Shown: in pieces, positions 10,549-20,287 of the stretch
Position numbering within the stretch: the stretch's first letter is position 1
How the letters are laid out: every line of letters begins with the position of its first letter
From: Dipteris shenzhenensis
Taxonomy: Eukaryota > Polypodiophyta > Polypodiopsida > Gleicheniales
Length of the DNA stretch: 64,000 nt
Strand: one strand, 5' to 3'
Assembly (NCBI GenBank): GCA_047967505.1
Contig: CM106538.1
Translations under genes and position numbers: made by a program
Notes under the pieces: model-generated
Told to the model about the DNA's origin: nothing
The model's database searches: none
The model's input: the letters and a program-made list of their open reading frames with translations, nothing else

Positions 10549-10728
10549 TGAGAGTGCTCTCAACGGAAGCAAGAACGGAAGAGGGAGAGAGAGCGAGACA
10601 GAGAGACAGAGAGCCACACAAGATTTGGTGGGTGCAGAACCACCCTAATCTTCTTTTCATTCATTTATATATGTGTTTGAGTATTGTACATAACCGGGGT
10701 AAAGGCACAGTGACCTTTAACCCCCACA
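10549..10728 (-). repeat. Copia-A 5' LTR (180 bp)
   Basis: Identical to the 3' LTR except for one fewer T. It ends in TG...CA on the element strand and abuts the AAAAA target duplication at 10729-10733. Confidence 0.95.
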
Positions 10729-10733
10729 AAAAA

Positions 10734-11250
10734 TAGCTAACGGAGATATAACTCCTAGAACCAATGCGGTGGTCTCTCTAAGACAACTTTGAATGACTGC
10801 GCTAAGGTGATGACAGGTTTTCAGGTTAGAGATTGCGCTGAGGCAATGCTCAAAAGGATAGATTGCATCTCATTATTACACCAAAAGCCAGTCTCCAAGC
10901 CAACCTATGATTTGCATTGGCTACGGGAAAAGATGCGGCAAAAGGCTGCATGATGACAGGTGGTCAACAAGCCAGAGACTATGCTGTGACTATTTTCAGA
11001 ATGATAGATTGCATCTAATTATTACACCAAGAACCAACACAGTGGTCTCTCCAAGCCAACCTTCAATTTTAATGATCTGCATGGGTGCATGCCCAGTGAC
11101 AGGTGGCAAAGCTACATCAAAATGCTCCATGATGATAAGTGATTAGGTGGCATAGGCCAAAGACTGTGCTACACAAAGCAATGTAGAGATGCCATGTGTC
11201 GAGCTATGTGGTGTTCTAAACAAATAGATTACATCTCATTATTACACTAG
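10734..11250. repeat. Degenerate tandem repeat, ~4 units of 150-210 bp
   Basis: The phrase GATTGCATCTCATTATTACACC (or close variants) recurs near 10860, 11007 and 11225. The phrase CCAAGCCAACCT after a GTGGTCTCTC-like sequence recurs near 10768 (diverged), 10897 and 11053. TGACAGGTGG recurs at 10955 and 11097. Units are diverged and of unequal length. No coding frame runs through them. Confidence 0.7.
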
Positions 11251-11475
11251 TGCGCCTTCATGACATCAGGAAAATTTTCATGGAGAGCACAAGTCTGCAC
11301 AAAATTCAAATATTCACCTAGGAGTGCATCGCATCGCGGCCCCAAAACAGCCTCGAAAATAGTTCGATGATTGGCTACACCCAAGAAAACGTTGACCCTA
11401 ATAATGACATTAGGCGCCAAATTCTTTTTGAATGTCATGATAGTCTGACACAGGAATTCAAAATACATATGTGCT
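11251..11475. other. Short unassigned stretch before the gypsy integrase
   Basis: No homology that I recognise. The gypsy integrase reading begins just after it (AQFFWPRIGEDAQDY). Confidence 0.35.
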
Positions 11476-12689
11476 TTTGAAAAGACAATTCTTTTGGCCT
11501 AGAATAGGTGAGGATGCCCAAGATTATGTATTGAAGTGCCAAAAATGCTAGGTCAATAAGGCTAAACTCCTTAAGGTAGGAGGTCTCCTACACCCATTGG
11601 AGATTCCATCTGACAAATGGGAAAGCATCTCCATGGATTTCATTGTGGGATTACCTAGGACACAAAGGGGGCACAACTCAGTGTGGGTAATTGTGGATCA
11701 GTTGACCAAGATGACTCATTTTATTCATGTCAATGAAGATGTTAAAACTCCAGAATTAGCTAGGCTATTTGTGGAGCATATCTATAGATTATATGGGCTA
11801 CCAGTCGGTATTGTTAATGACCGAGATGGCAAATTTAACAACCATTTTTGGAGGGCTGTGTTTATGAGGTTAGAAACTTCATTGAATATGAGCACCACAG
11901 ATCATCCACAGAGTGATGGTCAAACTGAAAGAATCAATCAAATCATTGAGGATATGCTTCAAGCATATGTAAGTAAACGGCAAACTAATTGGGAATAGTA
12001 TTTGCCCATATTAGAATTTGCATATAACAGTGCCAAACATTCAGCTACAGGTTTTAGTCCATTCATGATGATGTATGGATTTCAACCAAGAGCCCCAATG
12101 ACAGTGGGACTCAAAAAAGAGAAGGTTCAAGCAGCCAAATACTTTCTTGAAGATATGAATCAAACACTTAAGTTAGTTAAAGATAGCATAAGAAGAGCTT
12201 AGGATAGAGCATGAAGTTATGCAAACCCCCACCATAGAAAGTTGGAGTTGGAAATAAATGAGAAATTCTACCTTAAGGTACCTGAATCTTCAGAATCTCT
12301 ATAGACAAGTAAATGTTTGAAGTTGTCTCCTAGGTATTGTGGACCATTCACGATACTTAAGAGGATTGGAGAACTTGCTTACAAATTAGCCTTACCTGAG
12401 GGATGTAGAGTACATCTAGTTTTTCATGTTAGTACGCTAAAAAGAAATTAGGAGATGATGATAATCTCCTTGGAAATGAAGTCCTAGTTGAACTCATTGA
12501 ACCACACGAACCAAAAAGAATTTTAGATAAATAAGAAAAAAGAACACGACATACTATATGGCAAGAGTGTCTAGTTAAGTGGAAAGATAGACCTGAAGAG
12601 AGTTCAACATGGGAAAGGGTAGGAAATCTCCAGAGGAGGTTTCCCAATTTTGTTTTCGAGGACATAAACCATTCTTAAGGGGAAGGGAA
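11476..12689 (+). pseudogene. Ty3/gypsy integrase with C-terminal chromodomain (decayed)
   Basis: It starts with FFWPRIGEDAQDYVLKCQKCQ, part of the integrase zinc-binding region. The core (open 11597-11998) includes SMDFIVGLP with the first catalytic Asp, VNDRDGKF with the second, and SDGQTERINQ with the Glu. After a TAG the frame continues at 12002 with LEFAYNSAKHSATGFSPFMMMYG. Further on, [20 protein letters not shown] and VFHVSTLK precede a chromodomain-like stretch (EPKRILD, RTRHTIWQECLVKWK, ESSTWERVGNL) across frames. A C-terminal chromodomain defines chromoviruses, which use it to target chromatin. Stops and frameshifts inactivate it. It probably belongs to the same copy as the RT half at 0.66-2.35 kb. 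Confidence 0.88.
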
Positions 12690-15162
12690 TGTTACGTCAA
12701 CCATATTTACATAAAGCTGAGACGGGAGACCAAGAGGGCTTGATAGTGCAACGGTGGACAATTAATGCCCAGGAAAAATAGATCTTGCATTTAGAGGGAT
12801 GCTAAGAGAGGTTAAAAGGGTAAGGACCTTGGAAATGACACTTGGCATCCCAAGGAGTCCACATGGCATGCACTGGGCATTGGGGAGACTTCTAGAGAGA
12901 AGCTCCACAAAGGAAAGGCATGAATGATCTAAAACAAAGAATATTTGCACATCTACATAGTAGGTCCTCTACTGAGAGACTCATACTTCATGGGAACGTG
13001 GGATCTAGATTATTGGACCCCGACTTTGTGGGTAGAGAGACTTGAAGTTGATGAGCGAAGGTGGGATGGTGTTGCTAGTGATGTTATCATTGTGAGGGAA
13101 GCTAGGTTTGCAAGATCTAGAAAAATAGTACCAGAGAGGAGATATTTGGGTGGTTGACAGAGATAAAGTTTTGGTCTGGAGTTAATACCCTCCCAAGATG
13201 AGCAAGCATCATTTCCAATCAAGGCTAACACTAAAGTCATGGGATGATTCACCACTTACAGGAATGACAACAATGTGGTGTCTTGTGGGTCATAGGCCCC
13301 TATCATTTGTCTCAAGAAAAAGTTGTATATATAATCAAAAGCATTGGTGATGGAAGGGATGGAAATTACATTGAGTGTATTACCATGGACATCTAAGATC
13401 TGCAAAGAGGAAGAAGAGAACCTCGAAGGTATTTGGCCTGATATGAGCTTATTGTTGTTGAGATTGAGTTATGTGAGCAAGACTACAGAGCCTAGGAAAG
13501 GAGGGATGAGACCAGAGAAGCTGTTAACATGAAGGCAGAGGGTGGTGATGGAGATAAATGAAATCGATACAATACGAGAGGAGTGGCATTTTGATTTTTA
13601 AGCCTAATGTCGAGGAGGAAGGAGTCAGAGAAGGGAGGAGGAGGTCTGTAGATGTGGTAGCTTAGTGTTGTGACAAAGGGAGATATCTAGCCTATCGTAG
13701 GCAACAAGGCATTAAAATTGAAGCACTCAAGTAGTCATGAGACAAATGAAATAATTCGATCATATTGCAATCCACGCTGCCATAGTCAAAGAAGAAGCAA
13801 AATCGGTAAGGGAAAGGTTGGAGGCAATTGAAGCTATCATGCATTTGAAGCTCAATAAAGACCAATTGCTAGCCTAAGGGCCCACTCAAAAATCCATAGG
13901 GTGGTTTGAAGCTATCCTAAATTGAGGGTTGAATCAAGTAAAAGGCACACAAGCATAAGGTGAACTCAAGTGAAGCCAAGAATGTGGACCCAAAAGGAGC
14001 ACTATTGACGTGGTGCAATGACAACATTCATTCCTCCTTGAAGCTCAACAAAGTGTCAGGCATGCAAACATACAAACTTAGAAGTTTCCTTTCTTCCATG
14101 TGGGGCTGGCCATCTATTAAAGCACGTACCAAAATAAGAGGTGCTTTCCATGCTTAAGAGAATATTGCATGAGTGGAGAAGAGGCGCATGGAGTTGGGAG
14201 GAATTGGAAAGCTACGTATTGATGAAGACGCACATAGAGCAGGAAGGATTTGGAAGCTATGGGTTGGGCATCCATGAACTTGCTTGAATGCAAAAAGAGA
14301 GGATGAAATGTCATTGCTAAAGTACACAGCAACACCATAGAGTTTAATAAAGATGAAGGCAATGCTCTCCTCTCTGTAACTTGCAACTCCAATCTGCGCT
14401 TAATCAAACATTCTCCAAATTGACTGCCAAATACTGCAACTTGTGATTGCAAGCTGGGCTTAGGCAAATTGGAAATTGAACAAAATAAGAGGACCAATTT
14501 AGAAGCTTCATATGGCCCAAAAAGGATGAATGAAGCAGTGGATCTGTACATGGGCAACACCATTCCATTCATACTAGCCAAGCCATTTTGTCATAGAACT
14601 AAAACCAAAAATAGCTATGAAATATCCCGGTGCCTACTTCTTAGTCATAGAATTTCAACTGTGCTTCATGGGGAGAATCTCTAGGTTCTAGAAATTGGCT
14701 TACTCTTACATCACATGATTAGATTTGGTAGTTTAGTGTGCTCAATAGCTAGAAGATGCAGCTCAATGGCACCAAGTATAGACTCGAAATCCAACAATGC
14801 ACAAGACCTTTGGCAATACACAAGACCTTTGCCATAGTCGCATGCGTTCCTCCTCACATTCCTCTAAGTACCAGTTCTTGCAAATATATGTTACTCCATT
14901 TAATACAAAATGTATCTCTCCAAAAGAACAAGTGGTGCTTTGAGGTCATTTAAAAAAAAGGCTTCTCACATCATTTTCAAAGCTTCTAATTTAAGCAATT
15001 TCATTTAAAAAGATTCATAATCAATTTAGAACGTTTTTCAAATTGTTTTCTAATCTTTAAATAGAGCATATTTATACAAAACGCTTCATAATCAATTTTT
15101 TAAAGCTTCTTCAAAAACTACTCACGCTAAATGCTAAATCTTTATATACAACTTACTCAAAG
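12690..15162 (+). other. Gypsy 3' LTR start, then unassigned sequence
   Basis: Directly after the gypsy coding end, the purine run AAGGGGAAGGGAA is followed by TGTTACGTCAACC at 12690, the layout of a polypurine tract and LTR start. I cannot find the LTR end or a matching 5' LTR in this window. The rest to 15.16 kb has no recognisable gene. A 154-codon minus frame at 14117-14581 looks accidental, and there is a small duplication of ACACAAGACCTTTG near 14800-14830. Confidence 0.5.
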
Positions 15163-15346
15163 CCACGAGGGATTCACTAGTAGTAATAAGGAGACGTCAC
15201 CTGCGTGCAATAAATATATAAAAATTCCCCTTATCTACCCCCTATTTATGGGACCTTACCTTATAAAATGTACCTTCCTTCCCTTATAAACCCCCCTTCC
15301 TTACACTCACGTGGTACCATACGATAAACCCTAGTGGACCCCTGGG
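15163..15346. mobile_element. hAT-like MITE, copy 2 (184 bp)
   Basis: It is flanked by CTCAAAG at 15156-15162 and 15347-15353 (7 bp exact; an eighth base differs). The left end CCACGAGGGATTCACTAG and right end CTAGTGGACCCCTGGG form imperfect inverted repeats. It shares with copy 1 at 1603 the left-side GACGTCACCTGCGTGCA, the CCCCCTATTTA words and the right-side ACACTCACGTG. It is shorter than copy 1, so one derives from the other or from a common source by internal deletion. Confidence 0.8.
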
Positions 15347-15491
15347 CTCAAAGCTAAGTGATAGCATCCGATAGAAATATAAGCTTCTTCAAAGGCCCTC
15401 AAAGGCCACTCACCCTAAACTTAAATCATTTCTTTAGGGGTAGGGGAACATAGATACAACTGACTCAAAGATGAGTGATGGAATATGATAA

Positions 15492-15624
15492 ATGTGTGTG
15501 TATGTGTGTGTGTGTGTGTGTGTAGTACACACACACATACATACATAATGTGTGTATGTGTGCATGCATGTGCGTGTGTGTGTGCGTGCATGTGTGTGTG
15601 TGTGTGTGTGTGTATATTGTGTGT

Positions 15625-15659
<35 letters not shown>

Positions 15660-15734
15660 CACGCACACACTGTACACACACACACAATGTACACACACAC
15701 ACGCACATGCATGTGCACATACACACATTATGTA

Positions 15735-15795
<61 letters not shown>

Positions 15796-15821
15796 ATATA
15801 TATATATATATATATATTTAT

Positions 15822-15852
<31 letters not shown>

Positions 15853-15880
15853 TATGTATTATGTGTGTGTGTGTGTAAAT
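15492..15880. repeat. Compound TG/CA/TA microsatellite
   Basis: About 390 bp of alternating (TG)n and (CA)n blocks with ATGCATGTGC interruptions, a long pure (TG) run near 15738-15790 and (TA)n at about 15793-15817. Adjacent TG and CA blocks are inverted copies and can pair as hairpins. Alternating purine-pyrimidine DNA of this kind can also form Z-DNA. The long Cys/His/Val/Tyr frames on both strands here are artefacts. Confidence 0.97.
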
Positions 15881-16957
15881 ATAACTACCTCTTTGCTTGG
15901 GAGTACCACCATCTTGGATTTTATAAAGTTGATTCCATAGAGAGTTGTTGCACTTGATGGTCCACATCAAGTCCTACCAAGTCCTTGTATTTTCTTGGGT
16001 TTTAGACAACATACGAATTGGGAAGTTTTGGTTCGACCTTCAAATGACAATGATAGCGACAGTTTTTGGAGGCTCACATGAGGGCCATTGCATGACAATA
16101 AGTATCCTAATGACTAGGGCATCTTAGATTTGCAAAAGTCTTTTCATTGAAGATTTTTAATTCTTAAGTTGATTATTTTAACTTGCGTAGGTACAAGTCC
16201 TATAATTGGAAGTCTAGACTCTATAGTCTAGATGTCCCCAGTATATGCTCAAGACATCACATTTGAGATGCCTTTTTTATCAATGGGAGCTTTACGTAAA
16301 TATTGTAGAGGGGTCCCTATCTGATCCTTTGGTTAGGGGTATATGACTCTATACTTATGCCTAACATTTTTATTTCCATGTTATGCTAGAGTCTTTACGA
16401 TTTTATTTTGTGCCATTGTGTTCTTTTGGGCATCGTTGCAATGAGGCCTATGTATATATATCTCTTTATATATATAGCATACATACACATGAACATGTGT
16501 GCATGTGTATGATACACAATTATGTGTGTGCATACACACAAATATATACATATGCATAGAGTAAGTGGTTTCCACACACACATACACAGATGGATGTGCT
16601 AGTGCAAAAATACTTTCTGGCATTGTAGCTTCATTGGGATTTTATTACAAGAGGCATTGCTAGAGTTTTATTGGAATTTCATTTCAAAATTCGCTAAAAA
16701 GCATTTAAATGTCATGATTGTATGTTCAGAAACTTAGATGGGTCAGTGTTCGCGATCAGAACATGTTACGTAGACATTTTGCCAACTCACAAAACGCTTA
16801 CGTTTCTGTCCTACTTCTGATGAAGGTTTTTCGTTGATTCCCGTTTTCATTGTGTTTTGATTGGGACTCTTGTTCCATTGTGAGAAAAAACGCTGCTCGG
16901 GAAAACGGTACTTTGTCAGATTCAGGGTCGGCGATGTGTTGTAATACTTCCTTTCTT
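15881..16957. other. Intergenic, including the probable PAR1 3' flank
   Basis: No gene recognised. A second, smaller alternating CA/TG/TA patch lies near 16450-16590. From about 16790 the base composition turns CpG-rich; this probably belongs to the 3' untranslated region of the gene that ends at 16958. Confidence 0.45.
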
Positions 16958-17797
16958 TTAGGCAGGAAAAGGCGATGGATAAGGAGCGTTTGCGGCCGCA
17001 TGCCCAGGTGCCCAGAATACATTTTGACCGAACTTCCTGGGCCGAGATCTTTCGGCCGTTTTACACAACCCTTGCAAATCTACACCTGCGCGCAATTCGA
17101 ATGGTTCCGGTACGGGAAAAAGAAGCGTTAGCAGCAGATCCATGTCCAGCAAAATACCTCAAAGCCTCTAGCAAAAGCGAGCTCTTTAGTTGTCCATAAC
17201 GGAAGTACCTTCTCCAGCAGCCAGCTTAGTAAGTAGATCAACTATATTAGGACAATTATCTTGACAGGAAGGCGAGCAAATCATTTGTTGTAGGTCACGC
17301 TCCCCTATAAAATCAGTAGAAAGTCCGATTGACATTCTGTTCAGTCCACAAGATCTGATGCATGCGGCGGTCTCAATCCAGTCATTAAAGATATCCGTGA
17401 TGACTTTTGATGTCTGCACAAATTGGTTTCAGATCTTATGTTAAAAGCACATTTTCTTCCTTTTGCCTCGATAAGAAATGAGAAACCTGTCTTTGAATGG
17501 AGCAGGCCGCCTACCTGACACTCAAGTTCGATGTGACCGTCTCTCATTATGTTAGTCTCAAGAACGCAGCGGAGCCCGGAAGATGAAACCGCAAAAGCGC
17601 AATCCTCTAACGGCAGCTCTTCGCATTCGAATTTAGCTGCACTAGGTAGTGCAATTTAGTAAAACAAAATAATCGGTATGAAACGGCGGATGATGGGCGC
17701 GAGGTGGAGGGTGACCGTGGTACTCACCAGCAATCGCAGAGCCGAGGCCAATGAGGATGAAAACGCAACCAAACAGAAAGTTTCTAGATTGATCCAT
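16958..17797 (-). CDS. PAR1: PAR1-family (photoassimilate-responsive) secreted Cys-rich protein, four exons
   Basis: Joining exons 17797-17728, 17636-17515, 17413-17209 and 17085-16958 at GT/AG borders gives 525 bases, 174 residues plus stop. Introns are 91, 101 and 123 nt. Exon 1 encodes a signal peptide (MDQSRNFLFGCVFILIGLGS, then AIA), so the product is probably secreted or vacuolar. The mature part matches the PAR1 family: CEELPLEDCAFAVSSSG (28-44), W76, SCGLNRMSIGLSTD (85-98), CSPSCQDNCPNIVDL (110-124), LAAGEG (128-133), GLCK (138-141). It has ten cysteines after the signal, an even number suited to disulphides, and a Pro/Ala-rich tail. Family members are induced by sugars and in virus-infected tobacco leaves; the biochemical role is unknown. 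Length is near the usual ~180. The start is the first ATG with a following signal sequence. Expression is not shown by sequence alone. Confidence 0.92.
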
Positions 17798-17882
17798 TCG
17801 ATCAGCAGTCTCCAAGACTAGAACGGAACCCGCGAGATACACAAATCAAGTGAGTCTTCGCAGGCAACCGGGCTGCATCACG

Positions 17883-17893
17883 CTATATTTAGA
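17883..17893 (-). promoter_or_regulatory. Candidate TATA box of the PAR1 gene
   Basis: On the minus strand TAAATATAGC lies about 90 bases before the PAR1 start codon, within normal plant TATA and 5'-leader spacing. Short CpG-containing sequence follows. This is assigned by position and consensus only. Confidence 0.45.
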
Positions 17894-18064
17894 GGAAGTT
17901 AACAGCATTTCATGTTCCAAGCAATCCGCATCGATGGTTTTATTGCGTAATATCATCGGTATATTGTCCGAGCAAACGCAGACAAACGAAAGAGCTCGAA
18001 CTAGGCAGAGGTAAACTCACCAGAAAGAAGGGGAGAGAGAGAAAGAGGTCTGAGGGAGAGAAGA

Positions 18065-18364
18065 ATGTCAGCTGAAAGCAGATGGCGGTTGGCCGGTAAT
18101 TCATCGGAACTGAGTCCTTCACACACGGTCCCTAGACTCGATGAAATAAATTACGATCCTCCACGAGTTCACGGATTCAACCCTTCAAATGCTAGGTCAT
18201 CAGTCACTAATGTTGAAATAGACACCCAAGACAAGACAATCACAACCTATAGTAGATTGGTACTATCCTCATTTGATCTTAAAATGGTATGCAATCTTTG
18301 GGAACAACCTTCAAAATCGGCAACATTCCGCAAGATTTTCATCACAATAAAAAACGCAAGCTAG
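18065..18364 (+). other. Unrecognised 99-codon open frame divergent from PAR1
   Basis: An ATG at 18065 opens a frame beginning MSAESRWRLAGNSSELSPSH. Its first ~40 residues look protein-like (PRLDEINYDPPRVHGF), whereas the later part looks like AT-rich noncoding sequence. It could be a first exon with a donor near 18193 (AG/GTCATC), transcribed away from PAR1 with about 270 bases between the starts. I find no later exon and recognise no family. Confidence 0.2.
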
Positions 18365-18682
18365 TCTTGCAATCCCAAATGTTAGTATCATTGGAGTGGC
18401 ACTCTATTAAAAGGGATTAAAAAGTATTTTTAGAAGACGTGTGACCTCAAATGAGACCTCACTTACTTTCCATGGCTCCAATCATGGAGGGCATTTTTAT
18501 GGACAAGTGACAAGTGATAAAACGGCTTCAGCACAAAGTGAAGCCCTTTCACCTTTCTTTGACAAAATGACAATATAATTTTGACAATAATAAAATAACC
18601 TCAAAACTTGGTGGCCTATATATATGACATACAAAGGGCACCATCCCAAGCTGAGCAATAGGAGACCTACACTGAAGTCTTA

Positions 18683-18911
18683 GAACAAGAAATGGTAAAA
18701 ATGGTAAGATAAATCTCAAATTTAATCTCCATGCTGAGGATTACCAGAATTCGAGCGATTGCGTTCGAGCGAGGATTACCAGAATTCGAGCGATTGCATT
18801 CGAGCGATTGCGTTCGAACAAGAAATGGTAAAAATGGTAAGACAAATCTCAAATTTAATCTCCATGCTGAGGATTACCAGAATTCGAGCGATTGCGTTCG
18901 AGCGATTGGAA
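18683..18911. repeat. 133-bp tandem duplication with nested short repeats
   Basis: GAACAAGAAATGGTAAAAAT at 18683 recurs at 18816. Inside, GAGGATTACCAGAATTCGAG and the octamer-like GAGCGATTGC occur several times. It is unusually rich in CG for this AT-rich flank. Confidence 0.9.
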
Positions 18912-19427
18912 TGATGTGAATGAATACATTTATCATGTTAAAGTGTCAAAATTCTAGATATTTAGAAAGTTTATACTTATCTTTGTTTCATGAGAGTCGT
19001 ACCTTATCAAACTCTATATTTAATTATGACCATGGATTTTTCTCATATAGAGTCTGGGTCCTTGGTTTCCTCCCTCCATCCTAGAGGTGTATACATGGTC
19101 AAGGACATATGAAGGTGATCCATATTTAGTTAGCATCATCATGGTCATAAGGTGATCAATAATTTATTAGTTCCATAGTTTAAACATTTTATTCATGTGA
19201 TCATTTTGTGTACAAAATGGATCAAATCATGTCGGTAGCATAAAAATCGATTAGCTACAAATAGTTGTTTGTTAGAGATTTTGCTAGGAGGAGCTTCTAT
19301 ATCATCGGTTGGACTATTGTTGCCATGTATGTAACTCCATAAAATAAAGAAACCTGTTCAACTCACGTGCTACCTTACATGATTTTGAGTGATCGCCTCG
19401 AGGTGTAGACATTGCAACATTTTTCCT

Positions 19428-19611
19428 TTTGTATCTATTGAATGATTGCTAACTTGCATGTATTTATTATTTATCGAAGAATAGGTTTTCTCTTTGTATG
19501 TTGCCAAGAATTTTCCCTTTGGTATTCATTGAATGATTGCTGACTTGCATGGATTTATGAGTTATCCAATAGTAAGTTTAATCTTTGTAAGTTGCCAAGA
19601 ATCATACAAAA
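19428..19611. repeat. ~91-bp tandem duplication
   Basis: The block with ATTGAATGATTGCT, then CTTGCATG, then CTTTGTATGTTGCCAAGAAT occurs twice in a row with about 15% differences. Confidence 0.75.
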
Positions 19612-20116
19612 AATAATTTAAAACAATCTGTGATAGTGTCATGTAGATTCAACCATTTTTACTAAAAATTTATTGCTCCTACAAGTTTAGACAAAGTTCC
19701 TCATAAGTGTCCTCGAACTTTGGGCTCACTTGAATGCAGTCGCTCGATGTTTTAACTTACCCTCACTGCCTAGGCAACAAGTTTATCAACATTTTCAAAA
19801 AACCTCATCACCATCTATCATCACTTGAATACCAAGCTCAACAGATGCAACAAATGTTAGAACTATTCACAAGTTTGGCCAAGAGATAGATCACCAACTC
19901 ATAGTGGACATCTAAATCTAACTCCAAGGGGTCACCTTGATATATATCTGGGCAAGAGCTTGAAGCAATGTCCATGAATCAAGCTCTCCAAGCAAAGGAA
20001 AGAGTATTCCTTAAGGCCACTCCAATCTTCAACAGAGTCCAGTATGGCTTACAAAATCCATTCATGCTCAAGTATTGCACCGCCTACACACGTACACCCA
20101 TCGCTTAACATCCTTT

Positions 20117-20287
20117 GTGTTTAGAAAACAAAGGAACTTGTGAAAGTCTAGAGCTCTCATACTCATCCATTAAAAAAGTAGACCTTCAGGACTGTCATGA
20201 CCCGGTGTGTTTAGAAAACAAAGGAACTTGTGAAAGTCTAGCTCATACTCATCCATAAAAAAAGTAGACCTTATGACTATCATGACA
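20117..20287. repeat. 90-bp tandem duplication
   Basis: GTGTTTAGAAAACAAAGGAA at 20117 recurs at 20207 and the match continues to GTCATGAC. The second copy has lost a few bases. Confidence 0.88.

Larger units (their letters stand above)
4743..10733 (-). mobile_element. Copia-A: full-length, recently inserted Ty1/copia retrotransposon
   Basis: The element runs on the minus strand: 5' LTR 10549-10728, PBS 10534-10546, gag-protease-integrase 9122-6633, RT-RNase H 6646-4982, polypurine tract 4929-4939 and 3' LTR 4748-4928. A 5-bp AAAAA flanks both ends (4743-4747 and 10729-10733) as target duplication. The two LTRs are identical except for one T in a T-run, so insertion was very recent. The gene order PR-INT-RT-RH identifies Ty1/copia; the motifs resemble the Tnt1/Tork-like group. 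The long frames are intact except for a frame change between INT and RT. Confidence 0.96.

Noticed and set aside
14117-14581. 154-codon minus-strand frame
   Set aside because: No motif, no splice support, and composition like the surrounding noncoding DNA.
15421-15957. Six overlapping 95-150-codon frames rich in Cys, Val, His, Thr and Tyr on both strands
   Set aside because: They are translations of the TG/CA microsatellite, open in every frame because the repeat has no stop codons.
17186-17419. A PAR1 last exon ending at the in-frame stop at 17186
   Set aside because: Splicing at 17209 to an exon at 17085 restores the conserved GEGVxLxxLC continuation and a typical C-terminal tail. The read-through version would end abnormally after GEG.
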